Part shown: in pieces, positions 45,337-53,926 of the stretch
Layout: each line of letters starts with the position of its first letter
Position numbering within the stretch: position 1 is the first letter of the stretch
From: Streptomyces sp. V4I2
GTDB taxonomy: Bacteria > Actinomycetota > Actinomycetes > Streptomycetales > Streptomycetaceae
NCBI RefSeq assembly: GCF_030817655.1
Contig: NZ_JAUSZM010000003.1
Span: forward strand, 5,456,001 to 5,520,000
Direction: 5' to 3'
Length of the DNA stretch: 64,000 bases
The notes under the pieces: model-generated
The model's input: the letters and a program-made list of their open reading frames with translations, nothing else
Databases searched by the model: none
Told to the model about the DNA's origin: nothing
Program-made: the position numbers and the translations under genes

Positions 45337-45502
45337 GACGGGAGAGCCGTCCAGCCTGGCCGACATGGCCGACCCGGCCACACCTGCCGACCCTGCCATC
45401 AACCCGTCCCGCCAATGACCCACCACGCCCGCACGCAGAAGCGTTACTGCACACCCCCACGCCCGAGAGTGAAGCGATTCGCCGCTTCCCCGCTGAAACG
45501 CT

Positions 45503-45940
45503 TCAGCCCGCGCTCTGCTCCTCCGCCAGGATGCGGTCCAGAGCCTCGTCGAGGTGGGCGTCGAAGTCGGCGTGCGCGCCTTCCTGGCCCAGGGGCACCA
45601 GCTTGTCGGTGCGGTCGAGGAAGGCGATGAGGGGCGCCGTGGACGAGCGGAACAGTGCCTGGTCGCTGCCGACCTGAAGCCGGATCAGTACGTCACCCAG
45701 TGAGTCGGGCTCGGCGGGCGAGACGCGCACGTCCCCGTCCCCGCACGGCCGTCCCACCCCGTCGATCAGCAGCTCGCGACCGAAGGCCCAGGTCACCGGG
45801 GCATCGCCCGGCAGATGGAAGGTCAGCCGGATGGCATAGGGATCGCAGGTCTCGTAGCGCAGCTCCACCGGAATTCGGAAGGAGAGCTCCTCGGAGACGA
45901 GAAAGCTCATCATGACCTCTGCCTGCACGAACTCGCGCAT
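45503..45940 (-). CDS. ssgA: sporulation/cell-division activator SsgA
   Basis: SsgA-like protein (SALP) of 145 residues, starting at ATG 45940 (an internal ATG gives a 135-residue form at MSFLVS). Typical segments are EELSFRIPVELRYE (about 17-30), DPYAIRLTFHLPGDAPVTWAFGRELL (about 33-58) and FLDRTDKLVPLGQEG (about 103-117). SsgA is unique to sporulating actinobacteria; it promotes septum placement and FtsZ recruitment via SsgB and drives fragmentation when overproduced. It is 99 bp downstream of ssgR on the same strand and is known to depend on SsgR. Confidence 0.97.
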   Translation of the reverse strand: MREFVQAEVMMSFLVSEELSFRIPVELRYETCDPYAIRLTFHLPGDAPVTWAFGRELLIDGVGRPCGDGDVRVSPAEPDSLGDVLIRLQVGSDQALFRSSTAPLIAFLDRTDKLVPLGQEGAHADFDAHLDEALDRILAEEQSAG

Positions 45941-46039
45941 CGCCTACCCCGTCACTTGACGTCGACTGGCTGGGAACCATCCCTCTGACACTGAGGGAAT
46001 CTTGCTGAACGTGCACGACAGATCACAAGGAGTGAGTTT

Positions 46040-47023
46040 TCAGATACTGATAGAGATCGCGAGTGACCCCATGAGCCGAGCCAACGCGCCCTGCAATTGC
46101 TGCGTTGCCGCCGGGAGCCGGTCGGCCTGATGGGAGGGCAGAGAAATGGCCATCGTCGCCGCGACGTTACCCACTGTGATCGGGATCGCCGCGCACACCG
46201 TGCCCAGTGCGTACTCCTGTCGTTCCGTCACCGGTTCCGCCCGCCTCATCCGTTCGAGCCGTCGCAGCATGGAATGGTTGTCACGCACGGTGTAGGGCGT
46301 GATGGACTGCACCGGGTAGCGGTCGAGATGGTCGCGGCGGGCGTCGTCGTCCAACTGGGCCAGCAGACACTGGCCGATGGCGTGCGCGTGCCCGGTCTCG
46401 CGGAAGTCCGCCCACTCCTCGACCGCCGGGTTGCCCGGGGTGTCGGAGACGCACACGACCTCGATCTCGCCGTCGCGGTACATCGCGTAGTACACCGGTA
46501 CGCCGATCGCGTCGCGCCAGTGTGCGAGCGTCTCCGCGACCGTGCTGCGACATTTCTGCTGGGCTCCGCTGCTGCCCAGCCGCTCAGCCGCTTCACCGAG
46601 GAAGAACAGCCCTTTGTCGCGGCGCAGATAGCCCTCGTGCACGAGGGTGCGCAGCAGGTGGTAGGCCGTCGGGAGCGCCAGGCCCGTCTCGCGGGCCAGT
46701 TGCTTGGCGGGGGCTCCGTGTTCGTGTTCGGCGACGCACTCCAGCAGGCGCATGGCGCGCTGCACGGATCCGATGAGGGTCGAGGAGTGCGGCGGCGTGG
46801 GTGACGCGGTCGCCTGCCGCTGCCTCGGAGGGGTTGTGGGGCGTGGCCGCGCCGGCGGTGCGGCGGGCTGCTCCGGGGGCCGCATACGGGCTCCCGGGGG
46901 CAGGAGGTCGGCCCTGCCGGCCGCGGCGGGTGCGTGGAGCTGAGCGGGTGAGGTGGGTACGGGAGATGGAACGGGTGCGGTGGGTCCGTGGGACTGAGCG
47001 AGTGCGGTGTCAACCGTGGCCAA
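46040..47023 (-). CDS. ssgR: IclR-family activator SsgR
   Basis: Regulator of ssgA in streptomycetes, inferred by gene pair and sequence. The 327-residue protein (TTG start 47023 with GGGAG six bases upstream) has an unusually long Pro/Ala-rich N terminus (about 1-80) before the IclR winged helix (about 85-140: SVQRAMRLLECVAEHEHGAPAKQLARETGLALPTAYHLLRTL). The effector domain follows (about 160-320). A shorter start inside the Pro-rich tail is possible. Confidence 0.93.
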   Translation of the reverse strand: MATVDTALAQSHGPTAPVPSPVPTSPAQLHAPAAAGRADLLPPGARMRPPEQPAAPPARPRPTTPPRQRQATASPTPPHSSTLIGSVQRAMRLLECVAEHEHGAPAKQLARETGLALPTAYHLLRTLVHEGYLRRDKGLFFLGEAAERLGSSGAQQKCRSTVAETLAHWRDAIGVPVYYAMYRDGEIEVVCVSDTPGNPAVEEWADFRETGHAHAIGQCLLAQLDDDARRDHLDRYPVQSITPYTVRDNHSMLRRLERMRRAEPVTERQEYALGTVCAAIPITVGNVAATMAISLPSHQADRLPAATQQLQGALARLMGSLAISISI

Positions 47024-47228
47024 GGGTCACTCCCGGAGCGCGAGGGGGCAGCCCGTGCGGGGGAACACGGGAGGGGGTGTACGCCGCTCGCGGGGTCGTC
47101 GTCCCCGCGTCGAGTTCCGGACTCTAACCGTCCGCCACCGTTGGCAGACGGCCTGCACAGGAAACTTCCCTCGCCCGAGGGAACCGGTGATTCCTGTTAC
47201 CGATCGCCGGTTGCCTCGAGTTGACCGC

Positions 47229-47441
47229 TCACCAGTCGCTGCGTGACGAGGAACTCGTCGTGAACTTCCGTACGACGTAGATCAGTCCGCCGACCAGTGC
47301 CACGAAAACCAGCACCTTGAAGAGCAGACCGATGACGAAGCCGACGACGCTGGCTATCAGCCCGCCGAACACGACCAGGGCGATGACAGGCACCGCGACC
47401 CACTTCACCCACCACGGCAGTCCCGTGAAGATCTCTCGCAT
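47229..47441 (-). CDS. small membrane protein (DUF5326-like)
   Basis: 70-residue protein with conserved IFTGLPWWVKW at the start and two close membrane helices (about 14-33 and 34-55: GLLFKVLVFVALVGGLIYVV). A short Ser-rich tail follows. The start is ATG 47441; an upstream ATG at 47468 is not needed. It is widely conserved in Streptomyces with unknown role. Confidence 0.85.
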   Translation of the reverse strand: MREIFTGLPWWVKWVAVPVIALVVFGGLIASVVGFVIGLLFKVLVFVALVGGLIYVVRKFTTSSSSRSDW

Positions 47442-47589
47442 CGCCCTCGCCTCTCTGGTGCCCGGCACTTGTGGTGCCGGAGCTCCTGAATGTCCTGCAC
47501 TCGATGCTAGGGCGGGAGGAGCTCCGGCGGGGGCCTCGCATCCCTTGTCCGCCCCTGACTGATCCCCTAGGGAACCCCGAGGTCGCAGG

Positions 47590-47907
47590 TCAGCTCTCGG
47601 GCGGAGAGAAAACCACCATCACCCTGAGGTCCTCGCTGATGTGATGGAACTTGTGCGCGACACCGGCCGGTACGTAGACGACGCTGCCGCGCGCCACCTG
47701 GGTGGTCTCCATGCCGACGGTGATCGCGGCGCGGCCGCTGACGACGAAGTAGACCTCGTCCTGGTTGTGCGGCTGCTGCGGGTCGCGCTCGCCCGCGTCG
47801 AGGGCGTACAGGCCGACCGACATGTTCCGCTCCCGCAGGAACTGCAGGTAGGCGCCATCATTGGCGGCGCGCTCCGCCTCCAGTTCGTCCAACCGGAATG
47901 CCTTCAT
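47590..47907 (-). CDS. small cupin-domain protein
   Basis: 105-residue single-domain cupin. Motif 1 is seen as QQPHNQDEVYFVVSGRA (about 47-63), and motif 2 as PAGVAHKFHHI (about 82-92), with His/Glu metal ligands. The start is ATG 47907; it is divergent from the holin-like gene at 47965. Cupins of this size bind metals or sugars; no substrate can be named. Confidence 0.85.
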   Translation of the reverse strand: MKAFRLDELEAERAANDGAYLQFLRERNMSVGLYALDAGERDPQQPHNQDEVYFVVSGRAAITVGMETTQVARGSVVYVPAGVAHKFHHISEDLRVMVVFSPPES

Positions 47908-47964
47908 CGACTTCGTCCGCCCTTGCCCGTGTCGTAACAGATCTCTTCTGCGACGATCAGACAC

Positions 47965-48342
47965 ATGAAGAATTTCGTAGTCAAGACGATCGCCAACGCG
48001 GGCGCCCTGGCGGTCGCCGTATGGCTGCTCGACAAGATCACCCTGACCGGCGACAGCACCGGCAAGAAGGTCTGGACGCTGCTCCTCGTCGCCCTGGTCT
48101 TCGGTCTGGTGAACTTCCTGGTCAAGCCCATCGTGAAGGTCCTGACCTTCCCTCTGTTCATCCTGACCCTCGGCCTGATCACCCTGGTGGTCAACGCCCT
48201 GATGCTGCTGCTGACCTCATGGCTGGCCGACAAGCTCGACCTGAGCTTCCATGTCGAGGGCTTCTGGACCGCTGTCCTGGGCGGCCTGATCATCTCGATC
48301 GTGTCCTGGGCGCTCCACGTCGTCCTGCCCGACGAGGACTGA
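47965..48342 (+). CDS. phage-holin-family IV-like membrane protein
   Basis: 125-residue protein with four predicted membrane helices (about 9-23, 34-56, 59-84 and 100-119) and the conserved VNFLVKPIVKVLTFPLFILTLGLITLVVNALML. It belongs to the mycobacteriophage holin superfamily, found in single copy in actinobacterial chromosomes, so it is not evidence of a prophage. It is the first of a three-gene run with ptpA and the lyase gene, 7 bp before ptpA. Confidence 0.9.
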   Translation: MKNFVVKTIANAGALAVAVWLLDKITLTGDSTGKKVWTLLLVALVFGLVNFLVKPIVKVLTFPLFILTLGLITLVVNALMLLLTSWLADKLDLSFHVEGFWTAVLGGLIISIVSWALHVVLPDED

Positions 48343-48349
48343 GCGCGCC

Positions 48350-48841
48350 ATGACCTACCGCGTCTGCTTCGTCTGCACCGGCAACATCTGCCGCTCCCCG
48401 ATGGCCGAGTCGGTCTTCCGCGCCCGCATACGGGAAGCCGGGCTCGACGGCCTGGTGGAGGTCGACAGCGCCGGCACGGGCGGCTGGCACGAGGGCGACG
48501 GCGCCGACCCGCGCACCGTCACGGTCCTGGAGAACGGCGGCTACGACGGCACTCACACAGCCCGCCAGTTCCAGCCGTCGTGGTTCTCCCGCCTCGACCT
48601 TGTCATCGCTCTCGACGTAGGCCACCTCAAGGCCCTGCGCCGTCTCGCGCCCACCTCGCAGGACGCGGAGAAGGTTCAGCTGCTGCGTTCCTACGACCCC
48701 GCCGCGGGCGCCGACCTCGACGTGCCGGATCCGTACTACGGGGGCATGGACGGCTTCGAGGAGTGCCTTGAGATGGTGGAGGCGGCGAGCGAGGGTCTGC
48801 TCGCCGCGGTACGCGAGGACGTGGAGGGACGGGCGGCATGA
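48350..48841 (+). CDS. ptpA: low-molecular-weight protein tyrosine phosphatase
   Basis: 163-residue enzyme. P-loop VCTGNICRSPMAES (CX5R: Cys about 9, Arg about 15) and the acid loop DVPDPYYGG (Asp about 126-128) are both present. It dephosphorylates tyrosine in proteins. In S. coelicolor, PtpA influences secondary metabolism when overproduced, from memory. The ORF start ATG 48350 is 7 bp after the holin-like gene and its end overlaps the lyase gene by 4 bp (ATGA), so the three are co-translated. Confidence 0.95.
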   Translation: MTYRVCFVCTGNICRSPMAESVFRARIREAGLDGLVEVDSAGTGGWHEGDGADPRTVTVLENGGYDGTHTARQFQPSWFSRLDLVIALDVGHLKALRRLAPTSQDAEKVQLLRSYDPAAGADLDVPDPYYGGMDGFEECLEMVEAASEGLLAAVREDVEGRAA

Positions 48842-49992
48842 GCGCTACGAGCGGGCAGGGACTCCCTGGGGGCAGCGGTGACGGCACGCGCGCGGTGCGG
48901 GCCGGGCTGCCCGAGCCGGTCAGGCACGAGCCGACCCTGCCCGGTCCGGTGTTCGCCGCCCATTTCCATCTGCCGGGCGAGGTGACGGGTCCGTACAGTT
49001 ACGGCCGCGACGACAACCCGACCTGGACCCTGCTGGAGCGCGCCATCGGGGAGCTGGAGGCGCCCGGGCGGGAGGGCGTGGAGACGCTCGTGTTCGCCTC
49101 GGGCATGGCTGCCATCTCCTCGGTGCTCTTCTCGCAGCTGCGGGCCGGAGACGCGGTCGTCCTGCCCGATGACGGCTACCAGGCGCTGCCCCTCGTACGC
49201 ACGCAGTTGGAGGCCTACGGCATTGAGGTGCGCACGGCGCCCACCGCCGGCGACGCCCAGCTGGACGTCCTCGACGGCGCGAAGCTGCTGTGGATGGAGA
49301 CGCCGTCGAACCCCGGGCTCGACGTGTGCGACATCCGACGGCTCACCGAGGCTGCGCACGCGCGTGGCGCCCTGGTCGCCGTCGACAACACGCTCGCGAC
49401 ACCGCTCGGGCAGCGCCCGCTGGAGCTCGGCGCAGACTTCTCCGTGGCCAGCGGCACCAAGCAGCTCACCGGGCACGGGGACGTCCTGCTGGGATACGTC
49501 ACCGGTCGCGACGCCGAGGCCATGGCCGCCGTACGGCGCTGGCGGAAGATCGTCGGAGCGATCGCGGGGCCGATGGAGGCCTGGCTCGCCCACCGTTCGA
49601 TCGCCACGCTCCAGTTGCGGGTCGACCGGCAGAACGCGACCGCCCTGGTGCTCGCGGAGGCGCTGCGAGGGCGCCCCGAGGTGACCGGGCTGCGCTATCC
49701 GGGGCTGGCCGACGACCCCTCGCACAAGGTCGCCTCGCAGCAGATGCGACGCTACGGGTGCGTGGTTTCCTTCACGCTGCCCACGCGCGCGCGTGCCGAC
49801 CGTTTTCTCGACGCGCTGCGGCTCGTCGACGACGCGACCAGCTTCGGTGGGGTGCGCTCGACGGCCGAACGCCGCGGGCGCTGGGGCGGAGACGCCGTGC
49901 CGGACGGTTTCATCCGTTTCTCGGTGGGTGCCGAGGATCCCGAGGACCTGGTGGCGGATGTGCTGCGCGCGCTGGACGAATCGTCCCGGTAA
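48838..49992 (+). CDS. cystathionine gamma-lyase / Cys-Met metabolism PLP enzyme
   Basis: 384-residue PLP enzyme of the trans-sulfuration family. PLP Lys is in SVASGTKQLTGHGDVLLG (about 203-220); other motifs are VFASGMAAISSVLFS (about 84-98) and METPSNPGLDVCDI (about 153-166). The usual YGRDDNPTW pattern of the N-terminal arm is complete. It splits cystathionine to cysteine and alpha-ketobutyrate, or performs the synthase reaction; sequence alone does not separate these. Confidence 0.9.
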   Translation: MSATSGQGLPGGSGDGTRAVRAGLPEPVRHEPTLPGPVFAAHFHLPGEVTGPYSYGRDDNPTWTLLERAIGELEAPGREGVETLVFASGMAAISSVLFSQLRAGDAVVLPDDGYQALPLVRTQLEAYGIEVRTAPTAGDAQLDVLDGAKLLWMETPSNPGLDVCDIRRLTEAAHARGALVAVDNTLATPLGQRPLELGADFSVASGTKQLTGHGDVLLGYVTGRDAEAMAAVRRWRKIVGAIAGPMEAWLAHRSIATLQLRVDRQNATALVLAEALRGRPEVTGLRYPGLADDPSHKVASQQMRRYGCVVSFTLPTRARADRFLDALRLVDDATSFGGVRSTAERRGRWGGDAVPDGFIRFSVGAEDPEDLVADVLRALDESSR

Positions 49993-50035
49993 GCCCCTGC
50001 GCGCCCGCCGAGGGCGGGCACGGCTACGCACAACG

Positions 50036-50096
50036 GGCGGTCCGAGCCTCCCCCCTCGTGGCTCGGACCGCCGCGGTTCTGCGCGCGAAGAACCGC
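50036..50096 (+). terminator. double hairpin terminator after the lyase gene
   Basis: Two stems in tandem: GGCGGTCCGAGCC (50036-50048) with its mirror at 50060-50072, and GCGGTTCT (50073-50080) with AGAACCGC (50089-50096). They sit 44 bp past the lyase stop and mark the end of the holin-ptpA-lyase operon. Confidence 0.8.
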
Positions 50097-50221
50097 GCGA
50101 CCAAGGCTAGTTGACTCTGTGTCAGTGTCCAATCACAGTAGCGACAGAGACCTATCGACATATTTATAGTTGGGCCCTGCCTGGGGGCCGGGAGAAGGGC
50201 AGGGAAGAGGAGGGCGTCGCC

Positions 50222-51235
50222 ATGGATCTGGCCTTGCTGCGCACCTTTGTCACGGTGCACCGGGCCGGTTCCTTCACCCGCGCGGCCGCGCTGCTCGGCC
50301 TGTCGCAGCCGGCCGTCACCTCACAGATCCGCACTCTGGAGCGGCAGTTGGGGCGCCCCCTGTTCCTGCGGCAGGCCCGGGGAGTGACGCCTACGACCAT
50401 CGGCGACGAGCTCGCCCACAAGGCGGCGCCGCATCTCGACGCCCTGGTGGAGATCACCGAGGCCGGGCTCGACGACGAGTCCTCCTTACGGACACTGCAC
50501 CTCGCCGGCCCTCCCGAGTTCACCGCCGAGCGGGCACTGCCCGCGCTCACCGAACTGACCGGCGAGGACGGTCAGGGCTTCGCCCTGCGTGCCTCCTTCG
50601 GGAACGCCGAAGAAGTTCTGGAAGGACTCGCCGCCGGGCATCACGATCTGGCCATCTGCACGGCCCGTCCGCGCGGCGCACTGCTCACGGCGACTGCGCT
50701 CTGCGACGAGGAACACGTCCTGATCGCTGCCCCACACTGGGCCGAGCGGCTCGGCTCCGGAAAACCGCGCCGCAAGGGGGCACGGGTCCTGGAGAACGTC
50801 ACCTCGGTCAAGGGGAGACGGGTGTCGGAGGGCGGCTCCGCGGCCAAAGGGAGACGGGCGCCGGAGAACTTCGCCATGACCAAGTCCACACCCGCGTTGG
50901 AGCACGTCCCGGTGGTCGAGGTGCACGAGTCGCTGCCCTTCGTCTCCCGCTACTGGGCTTCGGTCTTCGACTCTCTCCCGGCCGCCCCGGGCACCGTGAT
51001 CGTCCCGGACCTGCGTGCGGTCCTCGCCTGCGCGGTGGCAGGCGCCGGGCTCGCCGTGCTGCCCCGCTATCTGTGCGCATCCGCCCTGGAACGCGGTGAG
51101 GTCGTCGCGCTGCATGATCCTGCGGTGCCGCCCCTGCGGACGTACTTTCTGGTGGTCCGCACCGGCACCCTGGCGATGCCGCACATCGCGCGGGCCCACG
51201 AGTGGTTGCTGCGGGCGGCCGGCGACTGGTGCTGA
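50222..51235 (+). CDS. LysR-family regulator with a TTA codon and a repeat insertion
   Basis: 337-residue regulator; start ATG 50222 with GGAGGG upstream. The LysR helix-turn-helix FTRAAALLGLSQPAVTSQIRTLE is at about 18-40. A Leu codon TTA (50486-50488, residue about 89) suggests bldA control. In the middle of the effector domain, four imperfect 12-residue repeats (residues 185-232) begin KGARVLENVTSV and KGRRVSEGGSAA; then KGRRAPENFAMT and KSTPALEHVPVV. They look like a tandem duplication that grew within the domain. Target genes unknown; the divergent or downstream NUDIX gene is a candidate. Confidence 0.88.
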   Translation: MDLALLRTFVTVHRAGSFTRAAALLGLSQPAVTSQIRTLERQLGRPLFLRQARGVTPTTIGDELAHKAAPHLDALVEITEAGLDDESSLRTLHLAGPPEFTAERALPALTELTGEDGQGFALRASFGNAEEVLEGLAAGHHDLAICTARPRGALLTATALCDEEHVLIAAPHWAERLGSGKPRRKGARVLENVTSVKGRRVSEGGSAAKGRRAPENFAMTKSTPALEHVPVVEVHESLPFVSRYWASVFDSLPAAPGTVIVPDLRAVLACAVAGAGLAVLPRYLCASALERGEVVALHDPAVPPLRTYFLVVRTGTLAMPHIARAHEWLLRAAGDWC

Positions 51236-51332
51236 GCCGCGTATTTCAGCTGGTCACCGCCTCGCGGTGCCGCCGACCGCCAGCTCGCTCCGAGCCGTTC
51301 ACACGGTGCGCTCATTCGGTGACGTTTCGCGA

Positions 51333-51348
51333 TGTTTCACGTGGAACC
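51333..51348. other. parS-like site before the NUDIX gene (one core mismatch)
   Basis: TGTTTCACGTGGAACC has one change in the 14-bp core (G for A) and lies 21 bp before the NUDIX start. Confidence 0.5.
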
Positions 51349-51368
51349 AGCGGGGCCACATTTCTCCC

Positions 51369-51851
51369 ATGACCGTCCGACCCGTGGTCAAGCGCACCGC
51401 CCGCGCCGTTCTGCTGGACGGTGACGACCTGATTCTGATCAAGCGCACCAAGCCCGGCTTGGATCCGTACTGGCTCACGCCCGGCGGCGGAGTCGAGCCG
51501 GACGACCCAACCGTCGTCGACGCCCTGCACCGCGAGGTGTACGAGGAGCTCGGCGCCAAGATCACCGACGTGGTGCCCTGCTTCGTCGACACCGTCGAGC
51601 ACATCGGCGCGGACGGCGGTGCGACCGGCGTGAAGGTGCAGCACTTCTTCGTCTGCCACCTGGAGTCCATGGATCCCTCCCTGCGGCACGGCCCCGAGGT
51701 GGACGAGCCCATCGGCGAGTACGAGATCGTGCGGGTGCCGTTCACTCGCGTCGGGATCGCTTCCGTCCACCTCGTACCGCTGTCGCTGCGGCACTACCTG
51801 GACGGCAACATCGAGGGCGTACGCGCCATGCACGCCCCGGACCTCGGCTGA
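51369..51851 (+). CDS. NUDIX hydrolase
   Basis: 160-residue enzyme with the Nudix box GGGVEPDDPTVVDALHREVYEELGAKI (G-x5-E-x7-R-E-x2-E-E-x-G, about 38-64). It hydrolyses nucleoside-diphosphate-linked substrates; the specific one is not visible. No ribosome site is seen and the parS-like sequence sits in its leader. It is tail-to-tail with the flavohaemoglobin-like gene (14 bp apart). Confidence 0.9.
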   Translation: MTVRPVVKRTARAVLLDGDDLILIKRTKPGLDPYWLTPGGGVEPDDPTVVDALHREVYEELGAKITDVVPCFVDTVEHIGADGGATGVKVQHFFVCHLESMDPSLRHGPEVDEPIGEYEIVRVPFTRVGIASVHLVPLSLRHYLDGNIEGVRAMHAPDLG

Positions 51852-51865
51852 CCTCCGGCACCGGG

Positions 51866-53509
51866 TCACTGAGCGACGGCGACGAGCTCCTCCACCGAGT
51901 CGTGGCGTATGCGTTCCGACGGGATGCCACTGTCCCTGAGCGCGTCCACACCACTGCGGATCATTCCGGGCGGGCCGGAGAGATAGGCGTCGTATTCGTT
52001 CCACGGTCCGTACGCGCGTATGGCGTCCGGGAGCTGGAGGTGCGCCTGCTGGTCGATGACCGCACGGACCGAGAGCCACGGGTGGGACTGCTGGAGCCTG
52101 AGCATGGTGTCGATGTCGTAGAGGTCGTGGTCGGTGCGGGCACCGTAGAACACCTCGACCGGGCGCCGTTCGCCATGCTCGGCAACGTCCTCGACGAGTG
52201 CCTTGATGGGCGCTATGCCGGTCCCGCCGCCCAGGCAGAGCAGCCCACTGTCGGTGGTGTGGTCGACGGTCATCGAACCGGCGGGCGGGCCGAGCCGGAT
52301 GATGTCACCGGGCCGGGCACGGTGCACCAGGGCGTTGGAGACCCAGCCCGCAGGGACGGCCTTCACGTGGAACGACAGCAGACCGTCGGAGCGGGGCGCG
52401 GAAGCGAAGGAGTAGTGCCGCCAGATCCGCGGCCACCAAGGCGTCTCCACGCTCGTGTACTGGCCTGCAAGGAAGGGATAGGGCTGGTCGGGGCGGACGG
52501 TGACGACCGCGACGTCCGGTGTTCTGAGGTCGTGCGCCACGACTTCCGCGTACCACCAGGCGGGGGCGCGCAGTTCGTCCGTCGCCGCCGCGTCGATCAT
52601 GACCTGCGAGATCGTGGTGTACGTCCGGACCCATGCCGCCTCGAGCTCCGGATTCCAGATGGCGGAGGCGTACTTGCTCAGGGCACCGATGAGGCACTCG
52701 CCGACAGCCGGGTAGTGCTCGGCCCGGGTGCCGTACTTGCGGTGTCCGCGGCCGAGGTTCTGCAGATACTCGACGAGGACCTCGGTGTTGTCGATGTGCT
52801 CGGCCGCAGTGAGCAGCGCCTTGAGCAGCCGGTCCCGCTGGGTGTCCATCGCGGCCGGGAACAGCGACCGGAGGTCGGGGTGGCGTACGAAAAGCAGCGC
52901 ATAGAAGTACGAGGTGACCTTGTCGGCCACGGGTCCGACCTCGGCCATGGTCCGGCGGACGAGGACGGCATCCGGGGAGGCGTCCTGCTTCGGGGCGGAG
53001 CGCTGGGTGGGTACGCGGTGTTCGGCGGGCGGTGCTTCGGGAAGGGGGGCTTGGGTGAGGAGAGGAGTCTGGACGAGCGGGGCCTGGGCGAGCGGGGATT
53101 GGACGGGCGGAGCCGGGGCGGGCGGGCCGGAGGCCGATATGAGGGGCGATATCTCGGGCGTCTGTATCGCGGTGGTCTCGCCGGTCCCGGTGGCGGCCGG
53201 TACGTCGGCCGGGGTGGCGGGCGGTGCGCCGACTGACGCCGGTGTGGGCGGTGTGTCGTCGCCGGCTTCGGCGGGCGGCTGTGCGCCGTCGCTTGTCGTG
53301 GCGGGCGGTGCGGTGTTCGGCGTCGGCGGGTCCTTGTCGGCGCCGGTCGCGGTCCTGCTGCCTACCGGGCGCATCGCCGCCAGACGACGGCCGTCGGTGG
53401 GCTCCTGTTCGCTGCCCGGAGTCGTCGCCGGCTGCTTGCGCGGCGTGAACCAGCCGCTCCCGCCGCCGGACGTGCCGTTGTCGGCCGGCGTGGTGATCGG
53501 AGCGTCCAT
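51866..53509 (-). CDS. globin + FAD/NAD reductase (flavohaemoglobin-like) with long Pro-rich head
   Basis: 547-residue protein. About the first 185 residues are Pro/Ala/Thr/Gln-rich and disordered-looking. The globin domain (about 190-320) has Tyr in SYFYALLF (about 209) and the proximal His in GRGHRKYG. The reductase part has RHYSFAS (FAD, about 377) and GGGTGIAPIKAL (NAD, about 441). This is the layout of flavohaemoglobins, which convert NO to nitrate. The N-terminal extension is unusual. The start is ATG 53509 (GGCGAGG upstream); ATG 53530 is an alternative. Confidence 0.88.
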   Translation of the reverse strand: MDAPITTPADNGTSGGGSGWFTPRKQPATTPGSEQEPTDGRRLAAMRPVGSRTATGADKDPPTPNTAPPATTSDGAQPPAEAGDDTPPTPASVGAPPATPADVPAATGTGETTAIQTPEISPLISASGPPAPAPPVQSPLAQAPLVQTPLLTQAPLPEAPPAEHRVPTQRSAPKQDASPDAVLVRRTMAEVGPVADKVTSYFYALLFVRHPDLRSLFPAAMDTQRDRLLKALLTAAEHIDNTEVLVEYLQNLGRGHRKYGTRAEHYPAVGECLIGALSKYASAIWNPELEAAWVRTYTTISQVMIDAAATDELRAPAWWYAEVVAHDLRTPDVAVVTVRPDQPYPFLAGQYTSVETPWWPRIWRHYSFASAPRSDGLLSFHVKAVPAGWVSNALVHRARPGDIIRLGPPAGSMTVDHTTDSGLLCLGGGTGIAPIKALVEDVAEHGERRPVEVFYGARTDHDLYDIDTMLRLQQSHPWLSVRAVIDQQAHLQLPDAIRAYGPWNEYDAYLSGPPGMIRSGVDALRDSGIPSERIRHDSVEELVAVAQ

Positions 53510-53926
53510 GGTGTGCCTCGCCTCGAACATCTTTCGGTCGGTCTGCGCACTTCCCTGGTCGGAAGATGCCTGCTTTCCCCCGCAGACGGCTTGCTCTCTT
53601 GTCCGGCGCCGCAGCCAATGCGGCCACAGTCAACCCGTGTTCCGGCTCCGTACGGACAAGTAGGCGAGAGTGTGACATTGGCCGCAGCACTCTCACCGCA
53701 GCGTCCCACCCGGTATGGACGCCCGGCCTCATTACCGGAAATGCGGGTCTTCGATCTCTCCGTCCCGTTAGGCTGCATTGCCCTGCTCTCGGCCCGCTCG
53801 GGACGTGCAGGACGAGCTCCTCACCCGGACGCGAACCGGAGTCGACCATACCGGCCACCGCTCCGCACACAAGTCCCCCCTCCTCCTCCACGAATATGAC
53901 GAGGGGCGAACCGTCAATTACTTCAA
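53510..53926. other. spacer with no recognised gene
   Basis: No coding frame with family features. One inverted repeat GAGAGTG (53666-53672) and CACTCTC (53688-53694), spaced 15 nt, lies about 155 bp from the flavohaemoglobin-like gene start and could be an operator. Confidence 0.4.

Noticed and set aside
47965..48342. Holin family gene as sign of a prophage
   Set aside because: No other phage gene is near; this family is a normal single chromosomal gene in actinobacteria and is coupled to ptpA.
53513..53899. 128-residue plus-strand frame in the spacer before the HAD gene
   Set aside because: Low-complexity Pro/Arg composition, no motif, no ribosome site.
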